The notes beneath the pieces were generated by a model. The model searched no databases. It saw only the letters and a list, made by a program, of their open reading frames with translations, and was not told the DNA's origin. Made by a program: the position numbers and the translations under genes. A stretch of DNA of 64,000 nucleotides from Duganella flavida (lineage in GTDB: Bacteria; Pseudomonadota; Gammaproteobacteria; Burkholderiales; Burkholderiaceae_D), in NCBI RefSeq assembly GCF_009857445.1, contig NZ_WWCN01000011.1, forward strand, positions 1-64,000, read 5' to 3'. The number at the start of each line of letters is the position of its first letter. The stretch's first letter is position 1. Positions 34,144-42,816 of the stretch are shown here, in pieces.

Positions 34144-36336
34144 ATGAAGTTGAAACTGGCGATCGCACTCGCCCTGGCTGCCATGTCGGCGCAGGCGGCG
34201 GAACCGTGGATGGACAAGTCGTTGAGCGCCGACCAGCGCGCGGAACTCGCGCTGAAAGCGATGACGCAACAGGAAAAGCTTCGATATGTGCTGGGCCATT
34301 TCGGCTCCGACTTTGGCAACAAGACCAAGAAACACCCGGCAGCGCTGCCTTCCTCTGCCGGCTACATCGAAGGCGTGCCCCGTCTCGGCCTGCCGGCCCT
34401 GTTCGAGACCGACGCCGGTTTGGGCGTTGCCACCCAAGCGACCAAGACCCCGCGTGAACGCACCTCGTTGCCTTCCGGCCTTGCCACTGCTGCGACGTGG
34501 AACCGCGAGCTGGCCTACCAGGGCGGCGCGATGATCGGCGCGGAGGCGCGTGCTTCCGGTTTCAACGTCATGCTGGCGGGCGGCGTGAACCTGTTGCGCG
34601 AACCGCGCAATGGCCGCAACTTTGAATACGCAGGCGAAGATCCGCTGCTGGCCGGGACCATGGTGGCGCAGCAGGTGAAGGGTATCCAGTCGAACCACAT
34701 CATCGCCACCACCAAGCACTACGCCGTCAATGACCAGGAGACCGGCCGCTTCGTGCTCGACTCGCGTATTGACGATGCGAGTAACCGCATGTCCGACCTG
34801 CTGGCCTTCCAGTTCGTGATGGAGCAATCCGATCCCGGTTCGGTCATGTGTTCATACAATCGCCTGAACGGCGTGTATGCGTGCGAGAGCGATTACCTGC
34901 TGAATCAAGTGCTGAAAAAAGACTTGGGCTACAAAGGCTACGTGATGACCGATTGGGGTGCGACCCACAGCACGGTGGAATCGGCCAACGCGGGCTTGGA
35001 CCAGCAGTCGGGCTGGGAGTTCGACAAGTCGCAGTACTTCGGCGGCGCGCTGGAAGAAGCAGTGGCCAATGGCCACGTGTCGCAGGCGCGTCTCGACAAC
35101 ATGGTGTTCCGCGTGCTGCGTGCGATGTTCGACAAGGGCGTGGCGGACAACCCTGTTGCGGAAGGTGGTGCAATCGATTTCAACGCGCACAAGCTGGTTA
35201 GCCGCGCCGACGCGGAAGAGAGCATGGTCTTGCTGAAGAACGCGGGCAAGGTGCTGCCGCTGAAATCCAATGCGAAGAAAATCGTCATCATCGGCGCGCA
35301 TGCTGATGTGGGCGTGCTGGCTGGCGGCGGTTCGTCGCTGGTGTATCCGGTCGGCGGCAACGCCGTGCCGGGTATTGAGCCGACTGTGTGGCCGGGACCT
35401 GTGGTGTATCACCCATCTTCGCCGATGAAGGCGATACAGGCGCGTGCACCGGGCGCGCAAGTGGTCTACAACGATGGCAAAGATCCTGCCGCCGCAGCGC
35501 AAGCAGCAGCGGGTGCGGAGGTGGTGCTGGTGTTTGGCCAGCAGTGGGTAGGCGAATCGCTGGACGCGGTGTCGCTGGCGCTGCCGGACAATCAGGACGC
35601 GCTGATCGCCAGTGTGGCCAAGGCCAACCCGAATACCGTGGTGGTACTGGAGACTTCCGGTCCGGTGCTGATGCCGTGGGTAGACCAGGCGGCGGCGATT
35701 GTGCAGGCGTGGTATCCGGGTACCGCCGGTGGCGAAGCGATTGCGCGCGTACTGTTTGGTGAGGTGAATCCGTCGGGACACTTGCCGGCGACGTTCCCAG
35801 CGGCGGAAAGCCAGCTGCCGCGTCCTAAACTGGATGGCGATCCGAAAAATGAAGCTGTGCGCTTCACCGTCAATTATCACGAAGGCGCGGCGGTCGGCTA
35901 CAAGTGGTTCGACCTGAAAGGACTCAAGCCGCTGTTCCCGTTTGGTCACGGCTTGTCGTACACGCAGTTCACGTACTCGGGACTCGTGGCCAGCCAGAAG
36001 GACGGCAAGCTGTCGGTTAGCTTCAAGATCACCAACACCGGCGCAGTGAAAGGCAAGGACGTGCCGCAGCTGTATGTGGCGCCGCTGAACGCCAAGTGGG
36101 AAGCGCCTAAGCGTCTCGCTGGCTGGGACAAGGTGGAACTGGCGCCGGGCGAAAGCAAGGAAGTCAGCGTGACCGTCGACCCGCGCCTGCTGGGCGTGTA
36201 CGACAGTCGCAGCAAGACCTGGCGCATCGCCAAGGGCGGCTACAAAGTCCTGCTGGCGCAAGACGCGTCGGATGTCAAAGCCGCCAGCATCACCATACAA
36301 CTGCCGCAGCGCACGCTGAACGTAGCAGGCAAATAA
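34144..36336 (+). CDS. Glycoside hydrolase family 3 (beta-glucosidase-like)
   Basis: A 730-residue exported exo-acting enzyme. Residues 1-18 are a signal peptide. The GH3 N-terminal barrel carries the nucleophile Asp in GYVMTDWGATHST (about residue 277) and the conserved KHYAVNDQE. The alpha/beta sandwich domain and a C-terminal fibronectin type III-like domain (FGHGLSYTQF onward) follow. It would release terminal beta-linked glucose or related residues from oligosaccharides such as glucomannan fragments. AAAGGAG precedes the start. It is the first gene of the plus arm. Confidence 0.93.
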   Translation: MKLKLAIALALAAMSAQAAEPWMDKSLSADQRAELALKAMTQQEKLRYVLGHFGSDFGNKTKKHPAALPSSAGYIEGVPRLGLPALFETDAGLGVATQATKTPRERTSLPSGLATAATWNRELAYQGGAMIGAEARASGFNVMLAGGVNLLREPRNGRNFEYAGEDPLLAGTMVAQQVKGIQSNHIIATTKHYAVNDQETGRFVLDSRIDDASNRMSDLLAFQFVMEQSDPGSVMCSYNRLNGVYACESDYLLNQVLKKDLGYKGYVMTDWGATHSTVESANAGLDQQSGWEFDKSQYFGGALEEAVANGHVSQARLDNMVFRVLRAMFDKGVADNPVAEGGAIDFNAHKLVSRADAEESMVLLKNAGKVLPLKSNAKKIVIIGAHADVGVLAGGGSSLVYPVGGNAVPGIEPTVWPGPVVYHPSSPMKAIQARAPGAQVVYNDGKDPAAAAQAAAGAEVVLVFGQQWVGESLDAVSLALPDNQDALIASVAKANPNTVVVLETSGPVLMPWVDQAAAIVQAWYPGTAGGEAIARVLFGEVNPSGHLPATFPAAESQLPRPKLDGDPKNEAVRFTVNYHEGAAVGYKWFDLKGLKPLFPFGHGLSYTQFTYSGLVASQKDGKLSVSFKITNTGAVKGKDVPQLYVAPLNAKWEAPKRLAGWDKVELAPGESKEVSVTVDPRLLGVYDSRSKTWRIAKGGYKVLLAQDASDVKAASITIQLPQRTLNVAGK

Positions 36337-36354
36337 AAAACCAAGGAGCGAAAC

Positions 36355-37677
36355 TTGAAACAACTTTATAAATTTTGTGCCGCTGCACTGATGATCGGCG
36401 CGGCCGGCATGATCGAGGCGGCACCTGCAGCGGGCAACGACTTTGTCACCGTCAAAAACACCCACTTCGCCCGCAGCGGCAAGGCTTACTACATCGTCGG
36501 CGCTAACTTCTGGTACGGCGGCTATCTCGGCGCAGCCAGCGGCGTGGGGGAGCGCGCGCGGCTGCTGAAAGAACTGGACAACATGAAGGCCCTCGGCATC
36601 AACAACCTGCGCGTGCTGGCGGTGTCCGAGAAGACCGAGATGACGAGCGCCGTCAGCCCGGCCACCACCGCAGCACCGGGCCAGTACGACGAGAACCTGC
36701 TGGCAGGCCTGGACTTCCTGATGGCGGAAGTAGCCAAGCGTGATATGACGGTGGTGCTTTACCTGAACAACTTCTGGCAATGGTCGGGCGGCATGACGCA
36801 GTACCTGAACTGGTTCGAAGGCACGCCGGCGCTGGACCCGAACGTGACCAGGGACTATGAAACCTTCATGCAGAAGAATGCAGGTTTCTACCGCAACGCC
36901 GCTGCGCAGGCCGAGTATCGCAACGTCATCGCCAAGATCGTCAAGCGCGTGAACACCATCACCGGCAAGCCGTACACCGAGGACACACACATCTTGTCAT
37001 GGCAGCTGGCCAACGAGCCACGTCCGGGCAACAGCAAATCGACGCCGGAAGAAAAAGCTGTTTATGTGAAGTGGATCGACGACGTGGCGGGCTACATCCA
37101 TAGCCTCGACAAAAACCACATGGTCAGCAGCGGTAGCGAAGGCCTGGCTGGTTCGGCACAGGATGCGCAGCTCTACCTCGACGCCCACCGCACGAAAAAT
37201 ATCAACTACCTGACCTATCACCTGTGGCCGAAAAACTGGGGCTGGTTTGATTCCAACAACCCAAGCGGCACCTGGGATAACGCCATCGGCAAGAGCCGCG
37301 ATTACCTGAACACGCACATCGAGCTGGCCAAGAAGCTGGGCAAGCCTATCGTGTTGGAAGAATTCGGCCTCGATCGTGATGGCCCGTCGTTCAGCATCAA
37401 GGCCACCACCAAGATCCGTGACCGCTTCTACCGCGAAGTATTCGACGTGATCTCGACCCGCGCGGCGAAAGGCGATCCGATTGCCGGCTTCAATTTCTGG
37501 GCATGGGGCGGCGCGGGCCGCGCAGCCAACGCGGATTACTGGTGGAAGCCGGGTAATGACTTCGTCGGCGATCCGCCGCAGGAAGAGCAGGGCTTGTATT
37601 CGGTATTCGATTCCGACGTCAGCTCGCTGTTGCTGATCAAGGAGTATGCGGACCGCCTGCACGCAATCAAGCGATGA
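36355..37677 (+). CDS. GH5 endo-beta-mannanase-like glycosidase
   Basis: A 440-residue secreted enzyme with a signal peptide of about 22 residues. The GH5 acid/base Glu is in SWQLANEPRPG (about residue 222) and the nucleophile Glu in PIVLEEFGLDRDG (about 340). The W-N-x-x-x-N-F-W-type aromatic pattern (YLNNFWQWSGGM) and overall length match subfamily 7, mainly beta-1,4-mannanases. It would cut the mannan or glucomannan backbone. The stop overlaps the next start in an ATGA. Confidence 0.87.
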   Translation: MKQLYKFCAAALMIGAAGMIEAAPAAGNDFVTVKNTHFARSGKAYYIVGANFWYGGYLGAASGVGERARLLKELDNMKALGINNLRVLAVSEKTEMTSAVSPATTAAPGQYDENLLAGLDFLMAEVAKRDMTVVLYLNNFWQWSGGMTQYLNWFEGTPALDPNVTRDYETFMQKNAGFYRNAAAQAEYRNVIAKIVKRVNTITGKPYTEDTHILSWQLANEPRPGNSKSTPEEKAVYVKWIDDVAGYIHSLDKNHMVSSGSEGLAGSAQDAQLYLDAHRTKNINYLTYHLWPKNWGWFDSNNPSGTWDNAIGKSRDYLNTHIELAKKLGKPIVLEEFGLDRDGPSFSIKATTKIRDRFYREVFDVISTRAAKGDPIAGFNFWAWGGAGRAANADYWWKPGNDFVGDPPQEEQGLYSVFDSDVSSLLLIKEYADRLHAIKR

Positions 37678-39539
37678 AGCGCTTCCTGGCCTTGCTGGCG
37701 CTGGCCGCCAGCTTCAACGTGCACGCGCAGAAGTTCGACGGACTGGCCGCCTCGCCGCAAATGGGCTGGAACAGCTGGAACACCTTCGCCTGCAATATCA
37801 ACGAACAGCTGATCCGCGACACGGCGGATTCGATGGTGAAGCTTGGGCTGAAGGACGCGGGCTACGAGTACGTCAACATCGACGACTGCTGGCACGGCAA
37901 GCGCGATAAGGATGGCGTGATCCATCCCGATGCGGAGCGCTTCCCGTCCGGGATGAAGGCGCTGGCGGATTATGTGCACAGCAAAGGCCTCAAACTGGGC
38001 ATCTATTCCGACGTTGGTGCAACCACTTGCGGCGGCCGTCCGGGCAGCCGTGGGCACGAGTATCAGGATGCGATCACGTATGCGTCGTGGGGCATCGACT
38101 ACGTCAAGTACGACTGGTGCGACAGCAAAGGCCTGAACGCGGTCGGCGCCTACACCACCATGCGCGACGCCATCCGCAGTGCGGGCCGGCCGATGTTGTT
38201 CAGCATGTGCGAGTGGGGCGACAACAAACCGTGGGAGTGGGCGACGGATGTTGGCCACTCGTGGCGCACCACCGGCGATATTTATCCATGCTGGGATTGC
38301 GAGTTCAGTCACGGCTCTTGGTCGTCGCTAGGCGTGCTGCGCATCCTCGACAAGCAGGCGGGCTTGCGCAAGTTCGCTGGGCCGGGCCACTGGAACGACA
38401 TGGACATGCTGGAAGTCGGCATGGGCATGACGGAGGATGAGGACCGCGCGCACTTTGCCATCTGGGCGATGATGGCGTCGCCGCTCATCTTGGGCAATGA
38501 CTTGCGCAGCATGCCGGAATCCACACGCCGTATCTTGTCCAATAAGGATGTCATCGCGATCAATCAGGACAAGGCGGGCATACAGGCGTGGAAGTTCATG
38601 GACGCTGGCCAGCTGGAATACTGGGCCAAGCCGCTGGCGAACAACGAGTGGGCGGTGATGGTGCTGAATCGCGGCGAGCAGGCGGCCAACGTGAACTACG
38701 ACTGGAAGGCGCACCAGCTGAGCGATGACCTGAGCAAGCGCGAGGCGGACTTCAAGCAGATGGTCTACGACTGGCGTGATATCTGGGGTGGCAAATCGGG
38801 CGACACTGGCAAGAAGCTGGAAGCCAAGGTGGCGCCGCATAGCGCGCTGCTGTTGCGCCTCAAGCCGCAGGCGGTGGATGGTGCGGCATGCGGCACCACG
38901 CCTGCACCACGCAAGTTGAGCTACCCGTGGATGTCGCGCGAGCAGTGGCAGCAGATGTTCGAGGAAGACGTCGCCGTGGCGGAAAAGGGTGGCGTGGATC
39001 TGCTGTTCGTCGGCGACTCGATCACGCAGGGCTGGAACCGCGAGGTGTGGGACCGTTCGTTCGGCGGCTGGCGCACTGCCAATTTCGGCATCGGCGGCGA
39101 TCATACCGGCAACGTGCTGTGGCGCTTACAGAACGGTCACGCGGAAAAGCTGCATCCCAAGCTGGTGGTGCTGACGGTGGGCGTCAATAACCTCGGCTTT
39201 TGCAATGCGACGCCGAAGCAGGCTTTCGATGGCGTGAAGGCGGTGGTAGCGCAGCTGCGCAAACTGTATCCGGATGGCCGTATCCTGCTCAACGCCGTGC
39301 TGCCTTTCGGGCAGTTTTCAAATAGCCCTACGCGCTTGCAGGTGGTGGAGCTCAATCGACTGGTCGCCACGCTGGGCGACGGTAAGCAGGTGATCTTCCA
39401 CGACTACTGCAGCAGCTTCCTGCAGCCGAACGGTGAAATGTCGCCGGAAGTGATGGGTGATTTCCTGCATCCGACCGCCAAGGGCTATCAAATCTGGGCC
39501 GACGCCATGCTGTCTGATATACGCAAGCTGATGGAGTAA
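37674..39539 (+). CDS. GH27 alpha-galactosidase fused to an SGNH esterase
   Basis: A 621-residue secreted two-domain enzyme. After an 18-residue signal, residues about 20-400 are GH27: MGWNSWNTFACNI, the nucleophile Asp in YVKYDWCDS and the acid/base Asp in GHWNDMDMLEVG. A short linker leads to an SGNH/GDSL hydrolase (about 425-621) with FVGDSITQGW, GVNN and DFLHPT, giving the Ser, Asn and Asp-His residues. It could remove both alpha-1,6-galactose and acetyl groups from galactoglucomannan. Neither domain is truncated. It is coupled to the mannanase gene by a 4-base overlap. Confidence 0.9.
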   Translation: MKRFLALLALAASFNVHAQKFDGLAASPQMGWNSWNTFACNINEQLIRDTADSMVKLGLKDAGYEYVNIDDCWHGKRDKDGVIHPDAERFPSGMKALADYVHSKGLKLGIYSDVGATTCGGRPGSRGHEYQDAITYASWGIDYVKYDWCDSKGLNAVGAYTTMRDAIRSAGRPMLFSMCEWGDNKPWEWATDVGHSWRTTGDIYPCWDCEFSHGSWSSLGVLRILDKQAGLRKFAGPGHWNDMDMLEVGMGMTEDEDRAHFAIWAMMASPLILGNDLRSMPESTRRILSNKDVIAINQDKAGIQAWKFMDAGQLEYWAKPLANNEWAVMVLNRGEQAANVNYDWKAHQLSDDLSKREADFKQMVYDWRDIWGGKSGDTGKKLEAKVAPHSALLLRLKPQAVDGAACGTTPAPRKLSYPWMSREQWQQMFEEDVAVAEKGGVDLLFVGDSITQGWNREVWDRSFGGWRTANFGIGGDHTGNVLWRLQNGHAEKLHPKLVVLTVGVNNLGFCNATPKQAFDGVKAVVAQLRKLYPDGRILLNAVLPFGQFSNSPTRLQVVELNRLVATLGDGKQVIFHDYCSSFLQPNGEMSPEVMGDFLHPTAKGYQIWADAMLSDIRKLME

Positions 39540-39542
39540 TCA

Positions 39543-40556
39543 ATGTTTTTTGCCGCCGCCATTCTCGCAGCCTCGATCACCGCCGCCGATCCGCACGTTA
39601 CCCGCATGGGGCGCGCTGCGGTGGAGGCGGATGGCGGCGTGCGGTTCAGCTATCCCGGCGTCAGCTTCTTCCTGAATTTTGAAGGAACTCGCCTAGGCGC
39701 CGTTGCGCAAGCCAGCGGTGACCAGAGTTATCTTGACGTGATTGTAGACGGCGCTGAACGCAGGATTCATCTCGGCGCGGGCCGCCAGTCGATGGCGCTG
39801 GCCGAAGGTTTGCCGGCTGGCCCGCACACGGTGGAAATCGTCAACCGCTCGGAAACGTGGCAAGGCAATGCCGCGCTACTTAGCTTCGACACCGATGGCG
39901 CATGGCGCGACGCGCCAGCGCTCCCGGACCGTAAGCTGCTCCTGCTGGGTGACTCCATCACCTGTGGCGCGGCGGTCGACCGCGTGGCCGGCGAAAAGAA
40001 AGCCGGTGCATCATGGGCCAACCCGCGCGCCAGCTACGGCATGCTGATGGCGAAGCAGCTTAACGCCCAAGTGCAACTGGTGTGCTACGGCGGCCGTGGG
40101 CTGGTCCGCACCTGGGATGGCAAGACGGATGACCTCAATCTGGCCGACTACTACAATATGGCGCTGCCGACGCAGCCTGCATCTGTGCCGTGGGACCAGC
40201 GCGGCTACCGGCCGGACGCCATCGTGGTCGCCATCGGCACCAATGACATGAGTAGCGGCATCGTTGAGCGCGAGCCTTACGTGCAAGCCTACGTCAAGCT
40301 GGTACGCACGCTGCTGCAAGACCATCCGCAAGCGCAGATCATGCTCACTGAAGGCGCCATGCTGCAGAATGAAAAACAGGCTGCGCTACGCAGCTACATT
40401 GCGGAAACCGTGCGCGTAGTTGGCGACCAGCGCGTGCACGCCATCGCCTCTACCGGCTACCCCGGCGACAGTGTGGACAGCCACCCTACCAAAGAGCAAA
40501 GCATCAGCATCGCCAACGACCTGCTGCCGCAAGTGCGCGCCGTCATGCACTGGTAA
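39543..40556 (+). CDS. CE2-like carbohydrate acetylesterase
   Basis: A 337-residue protein with a short hydrophobic leader (residues 1-15). An N-terminal jelly-roll domain (about 20-125; VRFSYPGVSFFLNFEGT) precedes an SGNH domain with LLLGDSITCGA, AIGTNDMS and the His in DSHPTKEQ. This layout is that of carbohydrate esterase family 2, members of which deacetylate xylan or glucomannan. GGAG lies 6 bases before the ATG, inside the end of the previous gene. Its last 14 bases overlap the convergent LrgB gene. Confidence 0.83.
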   Translation: MFFAAAILAASITAADPHVTRMGRAAVEADGGVRFSYPGVSFFLNFEGTRLGAVAQASGDQSYLDVIVDGAERRIHLGAGRQSMALAEGLPAGPHTVEIVNRSETWQGNAALLSFDTDGAWRDAPALPDRKLLLLGDSITCGAAVDRVAGEKKAGASWANPRASYGMLMAKQLNAQVQLVCYGGRGLVRTWDGKTDDLNLADYYNMALPTQPASVPWDQRGYRPDAIVVAIGTNDMSSGIVEREPYVQAYVKLVRTLLQDHPQAQIMLTEGAMLQNEKQAALRSYIAETVRVVGDQRVHAIASTGYPGDSVDSHPTKEQSISIANDLLPQVRAVMHW

Positions 40557-41226
40557 GCAGGTGCCCCAGCAGCGGCGCCAGTAGCACCATCAGCACACCG
40601 CTGAAAATCATGGTGAGACTGGCGACCGCACCTTCCTGCGCGCCGATAGCGCGTGCTTTGCTCAATCCAAAACCATGCGCCGCTGCGCCATATGGCGCAC
40701 CGCGCGCAATCCGCATCCGTAGCGGCAAGCGGGCCAACAGCACTTGCCCAAGCAGGATTCCGAACAAGCCTGTGATGATCACAAACACGCCGGTCAGCTG
40801 CGCCGAGCCGCCCAGATGACGCGTGGCTTCCAGCGCAAACGGCGTCGAGACCGAGCGCGCCAGCAGGCTTTGCGCCATGCTGCCGTGCAGGCCAAGCAGG
40901 CGGTCCAGCAGCAGCGTGCTGCCCAGCGACGCAATGATGCCGGCCACGCTACCCAAGGTCAGCGCCAACCAATGCTGCTTGATTAATTCGCGATACTGGT
41001 AGATCGGCAGCGCAAACGCCACCGTCGCCGGGCCCAGTAGCCACGACAGCCAGCGCGTGTCGCCGAAGTAGACGGGGAAGGGTGTGGCCGACAACTGCAC
41101 CGCTGCGATCAGCACTGCCGATGTGGCGATGGCCGGTGTCAGCCACCAGCGCGGATAACGCTTGTGCAAAGCCAGGTTAGCGTAGAACAGGCCAAGCGTC
41201 AGCAGCAGGAACAACAACGGCTTCAT
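40543..41226 (-). CDS. lrgB: LrgB/CidB-family membrane protein
   Basis: A 227-residue multi-helix inner-membrane protein. Conserved family stretches include SLLARSVSTPFALEATRHLGG, GLFGILLGQVLLA and GAAAHGFGLSKA. The LrgAB/CidAB family has been tied to murein hydrolase control and, more recently, to export of small organic acids such as pyruvate or glycolate. Its start overlaps the LrgA-type stop by 4 bases. Together with the divergent LysR gene it forms a typical CidR-CidAB-like unit. Confidence 0.9.
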   Translation of the reverse strand: MKPLLFLLLTLGLFYANLALHKRYPRWWLTPAIATSAVLIAAVQLSATPFPVYFGDTRWLSWLLGPATVAFALPIYQYRELIKQHWLALTLGSVAGIIASLGSTLLLDRLLGLHGSMAQSLLARSVSTPFALEATRHLGGSAQLTGVFVIITGLFGILLGQVLLARLPLRMRIARGAPYGAAAHGFGLSKARAIGAQEGAVASLTMIFSGVLMVLLAPLLGHLLTSA

Positions 41227-41627
41227 GGCAAACCACGCTCTTTGCGCAGGCGGCGCAAACGCAGGCCGCGCTCAAAACGGCATACCCACTCCACTGTCAA
41301 CGCAGTAGCAATCATCACGCAGGTGAAGCCGATGCCGATGGCAGCGAACAGCCGCCAGCCGTCTTCCTTCAGCAAACCAGTGAACTGCACCACCGACACC
41401 ACCAGGGGAATGAAGAACAGCAGCATATTCGACAGCAGCCAGTCCGCGCCCTGTTCAATCGCGGTGGGCCGCAGTACGCCGCCCAGCAGTAGCGCGACCA
41501 TCACCAGCAGGCCAACCACGCCGCCGGAAAAGGGTAATCCGAGCCAGGCTGCCGCGCGATCCGCCGCATACCACGCCGCGATCAGCCCGAGCACCTGCAT
41601 CAATGTAAAGGCAATACGTTTCATCAT
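41223..41627 (-). CDS. lrgA: LrgA/CidA-family membrane protein
   Basis: A 134-residue holin-like protein with four predicted helices. The family motif GLPFSGGVVGLLVMVALLL is clear near residues 30-48, and LSNMLLFFIPLVVSVV follows. It is the partner of the LrgB protein encoded directly downstream. The start could be either of two adjacent ATG codons (41627 or 41624). A basic C-terminal tail (RFERGLRLRRLRKERG) should lie in the cytoplasm. Confidence 0.88.
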   Translation of the reverse strand: MMKRIAFTLMQVLGLIAAWYAADRAAAWLGLPFSGGVVGLLVMVALLLGGVLRPTAIEQGADWLLSNMLLFFIPLVVSVVQFTGLLKEDGWRLFAAIGIGFTCVMIATALTVEWVCRFERGLRLRRLRKERGLP

Positions 41628-41681
41628 GCCATTCTAGGCGGAGCAGAATCAAAGATGAAATGAATTAAAATTATGAAAATC

Positions 41682-41696
41682 ATTCTAGATTGGAAT
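41682..41696. promoter_or_regulatory. LysR-type palindrome between lrgA and the regulator
   Basis: ATTC-N7-GAAT (ATTCTAGATTGGAAT) sits 5 bases before the LysR start, in the divergent promoter region with lrgA. It has the size and symmetry of a LysR box and would suit autoregulation plus control of lrgAB. Confidence 0.4.
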
Positions 41697-41701
41697 AGAT
41701 C

Positions 41702-42589
41702 ATGGACATCCGCGCGCTGCGCTATTTCGTCGCTGTCGTCGACCGTCAAAGCTTCAGCCGCGCGGCGGAAGCGCTGCACGTGACCCAGCCCACAGTCAGC
41801 AAAATGATTCAGCAACTGGAACAGTCGCTCGACCTCACCCTGTTGGAGCGCACCGGCAAGCGCTTTACCCTGACCGACGCCGGTCACGTAGTCCTGCAAC
41901 GCGGTCGCGCGCTGCTCGCCATGCACGAAGAAATGGGCGTGGAGCTGCAAGACCTGCAGCAGCTGCGTCGCGGCGACCTGCGCATCGGCGTGACCCAGCA
42001 AGCACACGCACCGCTGGCGCCACTGCTGGCCGCCTACCATCGCCGCCATCCGCAGATTGAACTCAAACTGTTTGAAGGCGGTTCGCAGAGCATAGAAACA
42101 GACCTGCGCAGCGGCGTGCTGGAAATGGGGACCTTGCTGGACCACCCGGCCAATCAGGAGATCTGGCAGGAGTTCGACTCCTTCCCGCTGGTGCGATCGC
42201 CTATGTGCCTGCTGGCGCCCAAGGACTCCGCATGGCGCGGCCGCAAGCGCGTGGCCTTGCGCGAGTTGGCCGATAGCGCCTTCATTTTTTATGGCGAAGG
42301 TTTCGCGCTGAATGACATTATCGCCGACGCCTGCCAGCGCGCGGGATTCACGCCGCGCATTAGTAGCCGTAGCGGCCAATGGGACTTTGTAGCGTCGCTG
42401 GTGCGGCTGGGTGTGGGCGTTACGCTGCTGCCCAAGGTTTTCTGCGACACGCTGGAGCAGGGCCAGTTCACCATCGCCAAGTTGACGGAGCCGTCGCTCG
42501 ATTGGAAGCTGATGCTGGCCTGGCGGCGCGGCGGCCAGCTGTCCTTCGCCGCGCGCGCGTGGCTGGAACTGGTGAGAAGCAAGGCGTAG
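41702..42589 (+). CDS. LysR-family regulator, CidR-like
   Basis: A 295-residue regulator. Residues 1-60 are the LysR winged helix (LRYFVAVVDRQSFSRAAEAL, then QPTVSKMIQQLE). The rest is the two-lobed co-inducer-binding domain. It is divergent from lrgA with a 74-base gap, the same arrangement as cidR and cidAB, and so probably controls those genes. The ligand would then be a small organic acid, by analogy only. Confidence 0.88.
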   Translation: MDIRALRYFVAVVDRQSFSRAAEALHVTQPTVSKMIQQLEQSLDLTLLERTGKRFTLTDAGHVVLQRGRALLAMHEEMGVELQDLQQLRRGDLRIGVTQQAHAPLAPLLAAYHRRHPQIELKLFEGGSQSIETDLRSGVLEMGTLLDHPANQEIWQEFDSFPLVRSPMCLLAPKDSAWRGRKRVALRELADSAFIFYGEGFALNDIIADACQRAGFTPRISSRSGQWDFVASLVRLGVGVTLLPKVFCDTLEQGQFTIAKLTEPSLDWKLMLAWRRGGQLSFAARAWLELVRSKA

Positions 42590-42620
42590 ATCGCGCCTTA
42601 CAACAGTCGCCTCCACCTTT

Positions 42621-42640
42621 TTGTTAAGTTTTGTAAGCTT
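42621..42640 (+). promoter_or_regulatory. 10-bp direct repeat upstream of the sugar ABC operon
   Basis: TTGTTAAGTT is followed directly by TTGTAAGCTT, with a weaker third copy TTCTTGCGTA. Tandem repeats with 10-11 base period are typical binding sites of OmpR-type response regulators, and such a regulator is encoded at 51103. The site lies 177 bases upstream of the binding-protein gene. Confidence 0.3.
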
Positions 42641-42816
42641 TTCTTGCGTAGCGTTGCAGCGCGCGGCGCGGCTGTACCCTGCGGCGTTAGGAAATGTAAT
42701 CGCTGCGAAAGACGAAGCCAATAAATTCAATGGCTTAGCTATCGCGGTAGCGCAGGTGCTGTTACGTAAAAGGCAAGCTAAGATGGTCCCATCGCTGTTA
42801 TGAAAGGGACTTACGA

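Noticed and set aside
34852..36990. Open frame of about 710 codons antisense to the GH3 and GH5 genes
   Set aside because: The sense frames carry complete catalytic motifs; the antisense product has no known domain and spans a gene boundary.
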